Numbered from the stretch's first letter, positions 37,154-46,421 are shown. The stretch: 64,000 bases of DNA from Halobacillus amylolyticus (GCF_022921115.1 NZ_CP095075.1:558001-622000), one strand, 5' to 3'. Made by a program: numbers and translations. Notes: a model not told the origin generated them from the sequence alone.

Positions 37154-38491
37154 ATGAAAGAGAATATTAGGAATGAGATTATAGAAACGAAGAAGCTTTT
37201 GAGAAAACAGGTACTTGCTACAATCCTCCAGCAATTTGATGGCAAGCTTATGGGCTTATCACAAGATAATAGGAAGCAGAAGTATGAGAAGATGAGAGAG
37301 AATCCGTACAGCTTTTTCAGAGGAAGTGCGTATTTGTTCTACTATGACGTAACAGATCTTCCGTTTACTTTCCATACACCTGAAGATCAGCCTACATGGT
37401 TGCTCGGGGATTTGCATTTTGATAATATTAGTGCTTTCCAAAATGAGCAGCACGATATTGTGTTTGATGTCGACGATTTTGATGAAGGATACTTTGGTTC
37501 TTATTTGTATGATGTGATGCGTATGGTCGTAAGTATTCGTTTAATGAGTAGTCAACATGGCTATAATGAAGAGGACTCTGATGCATTTGTCGAACGTTTT
37601 TTAGATCATTACATTAAGCAGCTCGAAGACTTTCAATCAGGAACGAATGACCCCGTTCAACTCCAATTTACCAAGACTAACACGAATGAGTCGATTAAGA
37701 GTATTCTTGTTGATCTTGAACAACGCCAGGCGGAACTTAATCTTGATTCATCCGTTAACAATTATGATTCGATCCAATTGCTTATGGAAGATGATCATTT
37801 GATTTCGCTTTCAACTCAAGAAAAAAATGAATTCACTAGTGTTTGGGAGGATTACATTGATTCCGTCACAGCCTCTAAAAAGAAAAAAAGAAATTACTAT
37901 TCAGTTAAGGATGTCATGAAAAAAGCAGGAGCGGGGATCGGATCAACAGGGTTAGAAAGATACTATATCTTAATTGAAGGGGAACATGGGGAGAACATCA
38001 TTTTAGAAGCTAAAGAAGCAAGAGCACCGATACCGGCTTACTTCTTCCCATACGATGAAAAATTCTGGTATGACCATAAGCATCAGGGACGAAGGGTTGT
38101 CCATACTCAGCAATCGATGCATCACCAGGCTGATCCTTATTTGGGTTACTTTACGCTTCAGGGACATGACTTTTACGTCAGAGAGCGGTCCTCCTTAACA
38201 GGCGAACTGAAAGCTCAGGATTTACAAGACCCCAAGTCTATGCTGGAAACGATCAAAACGATGGCTAGAATTACTGCTAAAATCCATGCTCGTGCAGATG
38301 CCGATATCGAAAACGGCCTGATGGATTACCATAGTGAAGAAGCTATTCTAAAGGCGATTCAGCCAAATCAGAAAGAATTCATTCAGCAGCTCAATTTATG
38401 GTCGAAGCATTATCAGCGAGTAGTGGAAGAGGATTTTCTTCTGTTTAATGAATGGTTAGATGGAAATAGTGATTTTTACGGTGAAAAGTAA
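37154..38491 (+). CDS. DUF2252 family protein (kinase-like fold)
   Basis: A 445-residue DUF2252 protein, a family distantly related to aminoglycoside phosphotransferase-like kinases. LLGDLHFDNISAFQN corresponds to the catalytic HxDxxxxN-like loop and IVFDVDDFDEGYFG to the metal-binding region; FFRGSAYLFYYD is the N-terminal family motif. Substrate is unknown. AAGGACGTGAG precedes the ATG. Confidence 0.85.
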   Translation: MKENIRNEIIETKKLLRKQVLATILQQFDGKLMGLSQDNRKQKYEKMRENPYSFFRGSAYLFYYDVTDLPFTFHTPEDQPTWLLGDLHFDNISAFQNEQHDIVFDVDDFDEGYFGSYLYDVMRMVVSIRLMSSQHGYNEEDSDAFVERFLDHYIKQLEDFQSGTNDPVQLQFTKTNTNESIKSILVDLEQRQAELNLDSSVNNYDSIQLLMEDDHLISLSTQEKNEFTSVWEDYIDSVTASKKKKRNYYSVKDVMKKAGAGIGSTGLERYYILIEGEHGENIILEAKEARAPIPAYFFPYDEKFWYDHKHQGRRVVHTQQSMHHQADPYLGYFTLQGHDFYVRERSSLTGELKAQDLQDPKSMLETIKTMARITAKIHARADADIENGLMDYHSEEAILKAIQPNQKEFIQQLNLWSKHYQRVVEEDFLLFNEWLDGNSDFYGEK

Positions 38492-38565
38492 GGGAATACC
38501 TATTCGATTCTAACAATGAATGATATAATTTGAATGTTATAGACTCAAATACTGGAGGATTCGTA

Positions 38566-40185
38566 ATGCTAAATGTAACTAACGTTAGTCTTCGTTTCGG
38601 CGATCAGAAACTATTCGAGGACGTCAATATAAAATTCACACCCGGAAATTGCTACGGTTTAATCGGTGCAAATGGAGCAGGAAAATCAACATTTTTAAAG
38701 ATATTGAGCGGGGAATTAGAACCGCAGACCGGGGACGTTTCCTTAAAAAATGACCAGCGGCTGGCAGTACTTAAACAAAACCACTTCGAGTATGACGAAT
38801 ACAAAGTGCTTGAGACAGTTATTATGGGCCATACAAGACTTTATGAAGTCATGCAGGAAAAAGATGCCATCTATATGAAGGGCGATTTTACAGAAGAGGA
38901 TGGAATGAGAGCAGCTGAACTTGAGGGTGAATTTGCTGAGATGAATGGCTGGGAAGCGGATTCTGAAGCAGCTCGCCTGTTAACGGGGCTCGGAATTAAA
39001 GAGAATTTGCACGACAAGCAAATGACGGAATTAGCTGGTTCTGAAAAGGTTAAAGTCTTGCTGGCCCAAGCACTTTTTGGCAACCCAGATGTCCTTCTTC
39101 TAGATGAGCCGACAAACCATTTGGATATAAAAGCGATTCAATGGCTTGAAGACTTCTTGATTGATTTTGAAAATACTGTGATCGTTGTTTCCCACGACCG
39201 TCACTTCTTAAATAATGTTTGTACCCACATTGCTGACTTAGATTTTGGAAAAATTCAAATCTATGTAGGGAATTATGACTTCTGGTATGAGTCCAGTCAG
39301 CTTGCCCAAAAAATGGCCGAAGAGCAGAATAAGAAAAAAGAAGAAAAAATTAAGGATTTAAAAGAATTCGTAGCCCGCTTTAGCGCGAATGCTTCCAAGT
39401 CGAAGCAAGCAACCTCGAGGAAGAAACTGCTTGAAAAAATTACTTTAGATGATATCCAACCTTCTTCAAGAAAATATCCTTATATTGCGTTTAAAGCAGA
39501 CAGAGAGATTGGAAATGATTTGCTGACTGTTGAGAACCTAACAAAAACGATTGACGGTGTTAAAGTATTAAATAATGTAAGTTTTACAATGAATAAAGAC
39601 GATAAGGTAGCTTTTGTAGGAAGTAATGAGGTGGCCAAAACGACGCTTTTCCAAATCCTTATGGGTGAAGTCGAACCAGACGAAGGAACATTTAAGTGGG
39701 GAGTGACGACATCACAGAGCTACTTTCCAAAAGATAACTCTAAATTCTTTGAGCGTTCTGACATAAACTTAGTGGAGTGGCTGCGTCAATATTCACCTGA
39801 AGATCAAACGGAAACATTCCTTAGAAGCTTCTTAGGCCGGATGTTATTTTCAGGAGAAGAAGCATTGAAACAATCGAATGTGCTCTCAGGGGGAGAGAAG
39901 GTTCGTTGCATGCTTTCTAAAATGATGTTGTCAGGATCCAATGTTCTTTTGCTTGATGAACCAACAAACCACTTGGATCTCGAGTCGATTACATCATTAA
40001 ACAAAGGACTGATTAACTTTAAGGGATCCATCTTATTTGCTTCCCACGACCATGAGTTCATCCAAACGATTGCCAATCGGATCATTGAGCTTACACCTCA
40101 AGGTATTGTTGACAAAGAGATGAGCTATGATGAATATTTACAAGATCCATCTGTTCAAAAACAAGTAGCTGCTTTATCAGAATAA
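38566..40185 (+). CDS. ykpA: ABC-F family ATPase (YkpA-like)
   Basis: A 539-residue protein with two ABC domains and no membrane region, matching the ABC-F family that acts on the ribosome. Domain 1: Walker A GANGAGKST, an altered signature LAGSEKVK and Walker B LLLDEPTNHLD. A charged linker with the KKKEEKIKDLK helix follows. Domain 2: an altered Walker A GSNEVAKTT in which the usual Gly before Lys is Ala, signature LSGGEKVR and Walker B LLLDEPTNHLD. Closest by memory is B. subtilis YkpA. The CTGGAGGA site sets the ATG at 38566. Confidence 0.88.
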   Translation: MLNVTNVSLRFGDQKLFEDVNIKFTPGNCYGLIGANGAGKSTFLKILSGELEPQTGDVSLKNDQRLAVLKQNHFEYDEYKVLETVIMGHTRLYEVMQEKDAIYMKGDFTEEDGMRAAELEGEFAEMNGWEADSEAARLLTGLGIKENLHDKQMTELAGSEKVKVLLAQALFGNPDVLLLDEPTNHLDIKAIQWLEDFLIDFENTVIVVSHDRHFLNNVCTHIADLDFGKIQIYVGNYDFWYESSQLAQKMAEEQNKKKEEKIKDLKEFVARFSANASKSKQATSRKKLLEKITLDDIQPSSRKYPYIAFKADREIGNDLLTVENLTKTIDGVKVLNNVSFTMNKDDKVAFVGSNEVAKTTLFQILMGEVEPDEGTFKWGVTTSQSYFPKDNSKFFERSDINLVEWLRQYSPEDQTETFLRSFLGRMLFSGEEALKQSNVLSGGEKVRCMLSKMMLSGSNVLLLDEPTNHLDLESITSLNKGLINFKGSILFASHDHEFIQTIANRIIELTPQGIVDKEMSYDEYLQDPSVQKQVAALSE

Positions 40186-40207
40186 TAAGAATCAAAATCA
40201 TATTAAT

Positions 40208-40237
40208 AAAAACCTGTCCAATTAGGGCAGGTTTTTT
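40208..40237 (+). terminator. intrinsic terminator of the ABC-F gene
   Basis: Stem AAACCTGTCC / GGGCAGGTTT (one wobble pair) with a 5-nt loop, followed by TTT. Confidence 0.85.
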
Positions 40238-40358
40238 GATTTATGAGGCAATAATATTTATTTTTTCCTATTGAAAAACGAAAAAAAGTGCGCATTATTC
40301 GACTTTTTGAGACTTTTATATAAAAAAGAAAGCCTTTTATAGAACCATAGACCTAGTT

Positions 40359-40375
40359 TGTAACCTGGATGAAAA
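40359..40375 (+). promoter_or_regulatory. candidate WalR-type box upstream of the LysM-3D gene
   Basis: TGTAAC-CTGGA-TGAAAA resembles the WalR consensus TGTWAH-N5-TGTWAH with one mismatch in the second half. yocH is a classic WalR target in B. subtilis. The rest of the 308-nt gap is AT-rich; near its end CTTAATTG and CAATTAAG could pair and partly mask the ribosome site. Confidence 0.4.
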
Positions 40376-40493
40376 GGAAGTGTCATAGTTGCAAAGAAAC
40401 TGTTAGCTTTTTGTTCTTAAAAAAATCTATATATCTGTTAGTATCTTAATTGTGGTTAAAACAACTCATCAATTAAGAGGAGGACACAAACTT

Positions 40494-41324
40494 ATGAAAA
40501 AAACAGTTTTTTCTCTAGCTGCTACCGCTGCATTGACAGGAGCATTCGCAACATCTGTTAGTGCTGAAGAATATACAGTCAATAAAGGTGATACTCTTTG
40601 GGGTATTTCAAACAATAATAATGTAACGGTTGATCAACTAAAAGCTTGGAATAATTTAAATTCAAATTTAATTTACCCTAATCAAAAACTTACTGTAACA
40701 GGTGAAGCCTCAGCTTCAGCAGAAACAAGCACGACATACACAGTAAAATCTGGTGACACATTATCTGGTATTTCTCAACAATATAACATATCAGTCGATC
40801 AGTTGATGGCTTGGAACAACCTTTCTTCTACACTGATTCACCCTGGCGATGAATTTGCATTGAAAGCTCAAGCGGCTTCTGCACCTGCCAAAGCTCCAGA
40901 GAAGGTAGAAAAAGAAGAGGCACCGGCGCCTGCTCCGGCACCTGAACCTGAAAAACAAGAGGCCCCAGCTCCAGAGCCAGTAAGTGCTGAGCCAGAACAA
41001 TCTAGTGAACAGTCAACTAGTAATGATGTTGTAAAAGAGATCACTGCTGAAGCAACAGCTTACACTGCTAACTGCACAGGATGCAGTGGTGTAACGGCAA
41101 CAGGTATTGATTTAAATGCAAACCCTAACCAAAAAGTAATTGCAGTAGATCCAGATGTTATCCCATTAGGTTCTAAAGTATATGTTGAAGGTTATGGCGT
41201 AGCTATTGCTGGTGATACTGGCGGAGCAATTGACGGAAATCGCGTTGATCTATATATGCCAAACCGTCAGGATGCTTTAAACTTCGGTAGACAAAGTGTT
41301 ACTGTACAGGTGTTAAGTCAATAA
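40494..41324 (+). CDS. secreted LysM and 3D-domain cell-wall protein (YocH-like)
   Basis: A 276-residue exported protein. A signal peptide (about 1-23, ending SVSA) precedes two LysM peptidoglycan-binding repeats (EYTVNKGDTLWGISNNNN and TYTVKSGDTLSGISQQYN, each ending in YPNQKL/HPGDEF-type motifs). A proline, alanine and glutamate-rich linker (about 120-185) leads to a C-terminal 3D domain with the three aspartates in GDTGGAIDGNRVDLYM. The fold is that of lytic transglycosylase-like MltA/RpfB enzymes, and B. subtilis YocH has the same plan. AAGAGGAGG precedes the ATG at 40494. Confidence 0.92.
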   Translation: MKKTVFSLAATAALTGAFATSVSAEEYTVNKGDTLWGISNNNNVTVDQLKAWNNLNSNLIYPNQKLTVTGEASASAETSTTYTVKSGDTLSGISQQYNISVDQLMAWNNLSSTLIHPGDEFALKAQAASAPAKAPEKVEKEEAPAPAPAPEPEKQEAPAPEPVSAEPEQSSEQSTSNDVVKEITAEATAYTANCTGCSGVTATGIDLNANPNQKVIAVDPDVIPLGSKVYVEGYGVAIAGDTGGAIDGNRVDLYMPNRQDALNFGRQSVTVQVLSQ

Positions 41325-41360
41325 TAGATAAATAGATCTAAATAATAAAACTAAATGGAA

Positions 41361-41397
41361 AAGCGCACTATTGCCCCCACAATGGTGTGCTTTTTTT
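41361..41397 (+). terminator. intrinsic terminator of the LysM-3D gene
   Basis: A 13-bp stem AAGCGCACTATTG / CAATGGTGTGCTT (two wobble pairs) followed by seven T residues in total. Confidence 0.88.
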
Positions 41398-41565
41398 GTG
41401 CAAAATACTTTTTTCATTATTATAGACGAACAAATTATGTCTTAAGTTTCAAAAAAGCGACATTTCTTTAGTTATAAACAAGATATTGGTAAACTATGAA
41501 AGATAGCATGTTTATGTGAATGAATCATGATAAAAAGCAAACATTTCGAGGTACCATTCTAAAGA

Positions 41566-41590
41566 AGTCAGGTAGTTTAACCTGGCTTTT
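41566..41590 (+). terminator. hairpin immediately upstream of the FlaR-like gene
   Basis: An 8-bp stem AGTCAGGT / ACCTGGCT (one wobble pair) with a 6-nt loop and TTT sits only 18 nt before an ATG. It may end an undetected short leader transcript or insulate the gene. Confidence 0.5.
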
Positions 41591-41608
41591 AAATATGGGG
41601 GGAACGGT

Positions 41609-42124
41609 ATGAAAAGGGTTGTTGTCATTGGTTCAGCTGGTTCGGGAAAGTCGACATTAGCCAAACAAATAGGACAAGCCTATCAGTACGAAGTTATACA
41701 TATGGATCGATTATTCTGGAAACCTGGCTGGCAGGAATCCACTCAAGAAGAGTTAGGAGAGAAGCAGGCTCCTTATTTACAAAAAAACGAATGGGTTATC
41801 GAGGGAAACTACAGTGGGGTTTGGAAGGAAAGGTTAGAACTGGCCGATACCATTATTTTTCTGGATATAAATCGATATGTTTGTCTGTATAGTGCACTTA
41901 AAAGATGGTTGAAAAATATCGGTAAAACAAGAGAAGATATTGGCCCGGGTTGCCCGGAACGAATGGAGTTGGCTTTTCTCAAATACATATGGGATTATCC
42001 TAAAACAAAAAGAAACAAGGCAATAACAGCTATTGAGCAGCATTGCCAACACGCACAAATCTTGATTTTCCCTCATCGAAAAGCGGTGAACTCATTTATT
42101 AAAAAAGTAAACACTCTCTCTTAA
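41609..42124 (+). CDS. P-loop kinase-like protein (topology modulation protein FlaR family)
   Basis: A 171-residue P-loop NTPase with GSAGSGKSTLAKQIG at the N-terminus, HMDRLFWKPGW, VIEGNYSGVW and FLDINRYVCLYSALKRWL. This pattern belongs to the adenylate-kinase-related group often annotated as topology modulation protein or FlaR. The substrate is unknown; a small-molecule kinase is likely. ATATGGGGGG precedes the ATG. Confidence 0.83.
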   Translation: MKRVVVIGSAGSGKSTLAKQIGQAYQYEVIHMDRLFWKPGWQESTQEELGEKQAPYLQKNEWVIEGNYSGVWKERLELADTIIFLDINRYVCLYSALKRWLKNIGKTREDIGPGCPERMELAFLKYIWDYPKTKRNKAITAIEQHCQHAQILIFPHRKAVNSFIKKVNTLS

Positions 42125-42250
42125 AACTTAGTAGTAACTCCGAAACAATCCCCAAACAATCATTAAGCTGAACGAATGTTCGTATAACTAGACAACGCCA
42201 CACCCTTTTAATGTAGAATAAACCTATAACAGGTAAGGGGTGAGGTTACT

Positions 42251-42631
42251 TTGTCTCATAAAAACAATCCAAAAAGATTTGCTTTGAATATGAGTGCCGC
42301 ACAGTTCACTAAATTTTATATTATGCATTTGTTACAAGTTCGTCAACCAATGATAAGTGAGCATTTCAAGGAAGAGTTCCACAAGCTGACAAACAATTGG
42401 ATCCCGGCGCCATCTACATTACTGGATACACTGCATGACATGACAGAAGAGGGATTGCTTAATCGTAAAGATGGTTATAAATCATATGAAAAGAAACGAC
42501 AAAAGGTCTACTGGTATTCTTTAACAGACCAAGGTAAAGAAGAATTTGATGTGCTTAAAAAGAGATACAAAATTTTATTTGAAGAGCAGCTTAATATACT
42601 AAATCAAATTATGAAAGACGTGTATCGTTAA
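42251..42631 (+). CDS. PadR family transcriptional regulator
   Basis: A 126-residue winged-helix protein: the N-terminal recognition region KFYIMHLLQVRQPMISEHFKEE, the PadR wing WIPAPSTLLDTLHDMTEEGLL and VYWYSLTDQGKEEFDVL, with a short dimerisation helix at the end. It starts with TTG at 42251 after AGGGGTGAGG. It lies 67 nt upstream of a flavin-dependent monooxygenase gene, a likely target or partner. Confidence 0.86.
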   Translation: MSHKNNPKRFALNMSAAQFTKFYIMHLLQVRQPMISEHFKEEFHKLTNNWIPAPSTLLDTLHDMTEEGLLNRKDGYKSYEKKRQKVYWYSLTDQGKEEFDVLKKRYKILFEEQLNILNQIMKDVYR

Positions 42632-42698
42632 CATCTAAATACGAGAATAATAAAAGAAGAGCCTCAATAATTAGGAGGTGCCAGAAAGGAAAGTCAAA

Positions 42699-43703
42699 AT
42701 GAAGCTTAGCGTGTTAGATCAAAGCCCTATATCAAAAGGACAAACGGCAGAACAAGCATTACAGCAAACGATCGAATTGGCTCAATGGACAGAATCACTG
42801 GGCTTTAAACGATATTGGGTAGCTGAGCATCACAATACGAACGGTTTAGCCGGCAGTTCACCAGAAGTATTAATATCGCATATTGCCTCAAGAACTTCAA
42901 GAATACGCATTGGTTCAGGCGGTGTACTTCTACCTCAATATAGTCCACTAAAGGTAGCAGAATCGTTCAAAGTCTTACAAGCTCTTTTCCCTGGGCGAAT
43001 TGATTTAGGCTTGGGACGTTCCCCTGGTGGAGGTAAAAAAACGAGGGCAGCTCTGACAGATGGAACCGATAAACCACTAAGTTCTTTTTCAAGACAAGTG
43101 AAAGAGTTACAGGGATTCTTACATGGAACTATTCCAAAGGAGCATGCTTACTATGGAGTGTCTGCCAAGCCCCATACTTCGGATAACCCGGATGTTTGGG
43201 TGTTAGGTCTTTCTGAACGCGGGGCAAGACATGCTGCTATCAATGGTACAGGCTTCACCTTTGGCCATTTCATTAATCCCGACCATGCAGCAGAAACATT
43301 GAAGACTTATCGTGAAAAGTTTAAGCCAACTGCAGGGTTGAAGAAGCCCGAAGTAAATGCCTGTGTATTCGTTGTTTGTGCTGACACCTCAGAGAGAGCG
43401 GAAGAACTTGCCTTAAGTCAGGATATGTGGCTATTGCAAGTAGAGAAAGGTTTAGAAACGAGAGTTCCCTCCATTAGTGAAGTGAAGGGGCATACATTTA
43501 CAGTGAAGGAGCTAGAGAAAATTAAACGTAATCGCAAAAGAGCGATCGTTGGTACACCCGAAACGGTCTATAGAAAACTAAAGCAATTAAGTGAAGCATA
43601 CCAAACGGATGAATTTCTTCTCATCACCAATATTTTTGATTTTGAAGCAAAAAAACATTCCTATAAGTTGCTGGCAGATTATATTGCAAACACTTTAAAT
43701 TAA
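42699..43703 (+). CDS. LLM-class flavin-dependent oxidoreductase (MsnO8-like)
   Basis: A 334-residue luciferase-like TIM-barrel monooxygenase. Family features are KLSVLDQSPISKGQ at the N-terminus, the substrate/flavin-site WVAEHHNTNGLAGSSPEV, RIRIGSGGVLLPQYSPLKVAE and RIDLGLGRSPGG. Flavin would be supplied reduced by a separate reductase. The frame extends to a GTG at 42678 inside the first ribosome site; AGAAAGGA favours the ATG at 42699. The PadR gene upstream may regulate it. Confidence 0.9.
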   Translation: MKLSVLDQSPISKGQTAEQALQQTIELAQWTESLGFKRYWVAEHHNTNGLAGSSPEVLISHIASRTSRIRIGSGGVLLPQYSPLKVAESFKVLQALFPGRIDLGLGRSPGGGKKTRAALTDGTDKPLSSFSRQVKELQGFLHGTIPKEHAYYGVSAKPHTSDNPDVWVLGLSERGARHAAINGTGFTFGHFINPDHAAETLKTYREKFKPTAGLKKPEVNACVFVVCADTSERAEELALSQDMWLLQVEKGLETRVPSISEVKGHTFTVKELEKIKRNRKRAIVGTPETVYRKLKQLSEAYQTDEFLLITNIFDFEAKKHSYKLLADYIANTLN

Positions 43704-43775
43704 TAAATGCTTTTTCTTTACTTACTGATTAAGCTATAATAGAAGGCATTATGAGTGAAAGAGAGTAGGGATTTC

Positions 43776-44642
43776 ATGAATCAAACTAAAATAGGCACGA
43801 TTCAGTCAATGGATGTAATAAAAAGAACAGCAGAAGGTTTTCTTTTATCAGATGGACAAGATGAAATTCTTCTCCCACATGAGCAAGTTGATGGTGAGAT
43901 CGAGGAAATTGGTGAGCATGTCACCGTATTTCTTTATAATGATCGCAAGAAAAATCCAGTAGCGACTATGTTTCTGCCAGAAGTTCGTTTAGATGCTTAT
44001 GGCTGGGCGGAAGTTGCGGAAGTCGTGAAAAATTTAGGTGTTTTTGTGAATATCGGGGTTGACAAAGCTTTCCTTGTTTCAAAAGATCATCTTCCACTAC
44101 TTAAAGAGGTCTGGCCGAAAGAAGGTGACTGGTTATTTGTCAGCTTGGAAAAAGATAAAAAAGGAAGAGTGTTTGCAGAGCCGATTTCAGAGGGAGAAGT
44201 TTTGGAGGATCTTGAAAAGGCTCCAGAAAACCTGCTGAATGAGACCATTGTCGGGCGAATTTACAGATCTACAAAAGCAGGATCATTTATCTTAACGGAA
44301 GAAGGCTACCGTGGCTTTATTCATCCTTATGAACGGAAAACTGAGCCAAGATTAGGTGAAACTATAGAAGGTCGTATTATAGATGTGAAAGAGGATGGCA
44401 CGCTAAACATCTCACTTCGCCCCTTAAAGCAGCATAGCATGGACCCAGATGCTGACCAGATTTACAATTATTTAGTTGACCATGATGGGGTTATGCCATT
44501 TACAGATAAAAGTGATCCAAATGAAATAAGGGATACATTTAAAATTAGTAAATCTGCGTTTAAGCGAGCTATAGGGAAACTTATGAAGGAAGATAAAGTT
44601 ATACAAAAGCAGAATCAGACAGTAATGAAGCACAATGACTAA
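43776..44642 (+). CDS. cvfB: CvfB/YitL family S1-type RNA-binding protein
   Basis: A 288-residue protein made of OB/S1-like domains and a C-terminal winged helix: N-terminal S1-like (about 1-65), two further S1 segments (LGVFVNIGVDKAFLVS and KAGSFILTEEGYRGFIHPYE), then the wHTH ending in IRDTFKISKSAFKRAIGKLMKED. This is the CvfB architecture (YitL in B. subtilis), an RNA-binding protein linked to virulence gene control in S. aureus. The ATG at 43776 is preferred over the upstream GTG at 43755. Confidence 0.9.
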   Translation: MNQTKIGTIQSMDVIKRTAEGFLLSDGQDEILLPHEQVDGEIEEIGEHVTVFLYNDRKKNPVATMFLPEVRLDAYGWAEVAEVVKNLGVFVNIGVDKAFLVSKDHLPLLKEVWPKEGDWLFVSLEKDKKGRVFAEPISEGEVLEDLEKAPENLLNETIVGRIYRSTKAGSFILTEEGYRGFIHPYERKTEPRLGETIEGRIIDVKEDGTLNISLRPLKQHSMDPDADQIYNYLVDHDGVMPFTDKSDPNEIRDTFKISKSAFKRAIGKLMKEDKVIQKQNQTVMKHND

Positions 44643-44745
44643 GTAAGGGGGATATCTAATAAGTAGGGTCTATCCGTTTATAGTTGGTTAACTGGGTTTT
44701 AAATTTCTTTCGGAAGAATGAAAAATTAAGAGGATAATAAAAGGT

Positions 44746-44782
44746 AAAGAAGCTTAGTTGATTTACAACGAGCTTCTTTTTT
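44746..44782 (+). terminator. intrinsic terminator downstream of cvfB
   Basis: A 9-bp stem AAAGAAGCT / AGCTTCTTT with an additional GTTG/CAAC inner pairing, followed by a T-run. The remaining gap (44643-44885) shows nothing else I can name. Confidence 0.8.
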
Positions 44783-44885
44783 ACCAAAAATTAAATTTTT
44801 GTTTGAGAAAATGCCGACAAGTTAGATCCTGAAAAAAATGATACCGTGCCCGAACCTTGACAATTTGAAAATACACATGATATAT

Positions 44886-44905
44886 TTATCTTGAATTAGA
44901 GATAA
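44886..44905 (+). promoter_or_regulatory. MhqR-type operator 1, upstream of mhqR
   Basis: TTATCTTGAATTAGAGATAA has perfect TTATCT/AGATAA arms and a near-symmetric centre, like the TATCTCGAATTCGAGATA operator bound by MhqR in B. subtilis. It lies 23 nt before the mhqR start, consistent with autorepression. Confidence 0.8.
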
Positions 44906-44928
44906 ATGAATTAAGGATATGATATGAA

Positions 44929-45378
44929 ATGGAGCAGCATAATAATACTGATCATGATTCATCATTAAAATCGTTTATCGTGTTATCTCGTGCGTACCAC
45001 GCTGTTGAAGAGAAGATCAGGGAAGACATTCGAACGTATGGGCTGAATCCGACTGAATTCGCAGTATTGGAACTGCTCTACCATAAAGGTGAGCAACCCA
45101 TTCAACAAATTGGCAAGAAAATCTTGCTTGCTAGTGGAAGCATTACGTATGTTGTTGATAAATTAGAAGGAAAGAAACTGTTGCAACGGGTGAGATGTCC
45201 TAAAGACCGACGGGTGATCTATGCTGATATCACGAATGGAGGGGAGAAATTAATGGATGAGATCTTCCCAAAACATCAGGCAACCATTCAAGATATTTTC
45301 GGTGAATTGAGTAAAAATGAACAAAAAACATTGATTATCTTGCTAAAAAGATTGGGTCTTTCGTTAAAGTATTCGTAA
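44929..45378 (+). CDS. mhqR: MarR family repressor of quinone/electrophile response
   Basis: A 149-residue MarR winged helix: dimerisation helix around SRAYHAVEEKIREDIRTYG, LNPTEFAVLELLYHKGEQPIQQIGKKILLASGSITYVVDKLE (recognition region) and the wing RRVIYADITNGG. The sequence style LNPTEFAVLELLYHKG is shared with MhqR (YkvE) of B. subtilis, which represses dioxygenase, esterase and azoreductase genes and is released by quinones. Two matching operators and a dioxygenase-MhqD-WrbA set beside it support the identification. Confidence 0.88.
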   Translation: MEQHNNTDHDSSLKSFIVLSRAYHAVEEKIREDIRTYGLNPTEFAVLELLYHKGEQPIQQIGKKILLASGSITYVVDKLEGKKLLQRVRCPKDRRVIYADITNGGEKLMDEIFPKHQATIQDIFGELSKNEQKTLIILLKRLGLSLKYS

Positions 45379-45393
45379 ATTTTTTTACGCAAA

Positions 45394-45412
45394 TATCCTG
45401 AATTAAAGATAA
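45394..45412 (+). promoter_or_regulatory. MhqR-type operator 2, upstream of the dioxygenase operon
   Basis: TATCCTGAATTAAAGATAA is identical to operator 1 at all but two positions over 19 bases. It lies about 70 nt before the dioxygenase start, placing the dioxygenase-mhqD-wrbA unit under the same repressor. Confidence 0.78.
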
Positions 45413-45480
45413 TTGAACTTAAAGTGTCTTGTCATGAGAGATTCATTATTTGGTTAAGCTAACCATTAAGGAGAATAACG

Positions 45481-46407
45481 ATGAAAAAAACAACTGCTGG
45501 TATCCACCATATTACTGCTATCGTAGGCAATCCACAGGAAAACGTGGATTTTTATGCTGATGTTCTTGGTTTAAGACTAGTTAAGAAAACAGTAAATTTT
45601 GACGACCCGGGTACTTACCATTTGTATTTTGGTAACGAAGGAGGTCAGCCGGGAACGATTATCACCTTCTTTCCCTGGGACGGCGCCCAAAAAGGACGTA
45701 TTGGATCTGGTCAAGTTGGTACTACTACATTCGTTGCTCCAGAGGAATCTCTTAATTTCTGGGAAAAACGACTAGCAAACTTTAGTGTAAAGGTTAGCAA
45801 AGAAACCCGTTTTAATGAAGAGTTCATCCAATTTAAAGATCCCCACGGTCTCCACCTGGAAATTGTCGCTCGGAAGGAAGGGGCAAATAGTAAGTGGGAT
45901 AAAAACAGCATATCCCCAGATAAAGCCATTAAAGGCTTCGGAGGGGCCGTATTAAATACAGCTACACCATATAAGACAGCTAATTTGCTTGAACACGTCA
46001 TGGGGATGGAAAAGGTTGGCCAAGAAGCTGAATATCTTCGGTTTCAATCCTATGGTAACTTAGGAAATATCCTGGATATAAATTTGGCAGCGAGTCCAAG
46101 GGGAATAATGGGAGTAGGCACTGTTCATCACATTGCCTTTCGTGCCAGCGACTTTAACGATCATAAGGAGTGGCAAACGCACCTAGATGAAATTGGATTC
46201 TACCCAACGGATGTAAAGGACCGTGATTACTTTGAAGCTATCTACTTCCGTGAACAGGGTGGATTGTTGTTTGAAATTGCCACAGATCCTCCAGGGTTTA
46301 CTCGCGATGAGTCCTTTACCGAGTTAGGTGAAGAGCTAAAACTTCCCAAATGGCTCGAATCGAAACGATCACAAATTGAAGATCTTCTTACCCCATTCGA
46401 AAATTAA
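45481..46407 (+). CDS. ring-cleaving dioxygenase (MhqA/MhqE/MhqO family)
   Basis: A 308-residue vicinal-oxygen-chelate (glyoxalase fold) protein with two domains. Metal-binding histidines and glutamate are visible in GIHHITAIVG, DPHGLHLEIVAR, GTVHHIAFRA and GGLLFEIATDPPG. In B. subtilis MhqA, MhqE and MhqO are paralogous hydroquinone-type dioxygenases induced by quinones; which one this matches best cannot be told by eye. It starts 103 nt after mhqR behind the second operator and is followed by mhqD with a 14-nt gap. Confidence 0.9.
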   Translation: MKKTTAGIHHITAIVGNPQENVDFYADVLGLRLVKKTVNFDDPGTYHLYFGNEGGQPGTIITFFPWDGAQKGRIGSGQVGTTTFVAPEESLNFWEKRLANFSVKVSKETRFNEEFIQFKDPHGLHLEIVARKEGANSKWDKNSISPDKAIKGFGGAVLNTATPYKTANLLEHVMGMEKVGQEAEYLRFQSYGNLGNILDINLAASPRGIMGVGTVHHIAFRASDFNDHKEWQTHLDEIGFYPTDVKDRDYFEAIYFREQGGLLFEIATDPPGFTRDESFTELGEELKLPKWLESKRSQIEDLLTPFEN

Positions 46408-46421
46408 GGGAGGACCAATAA

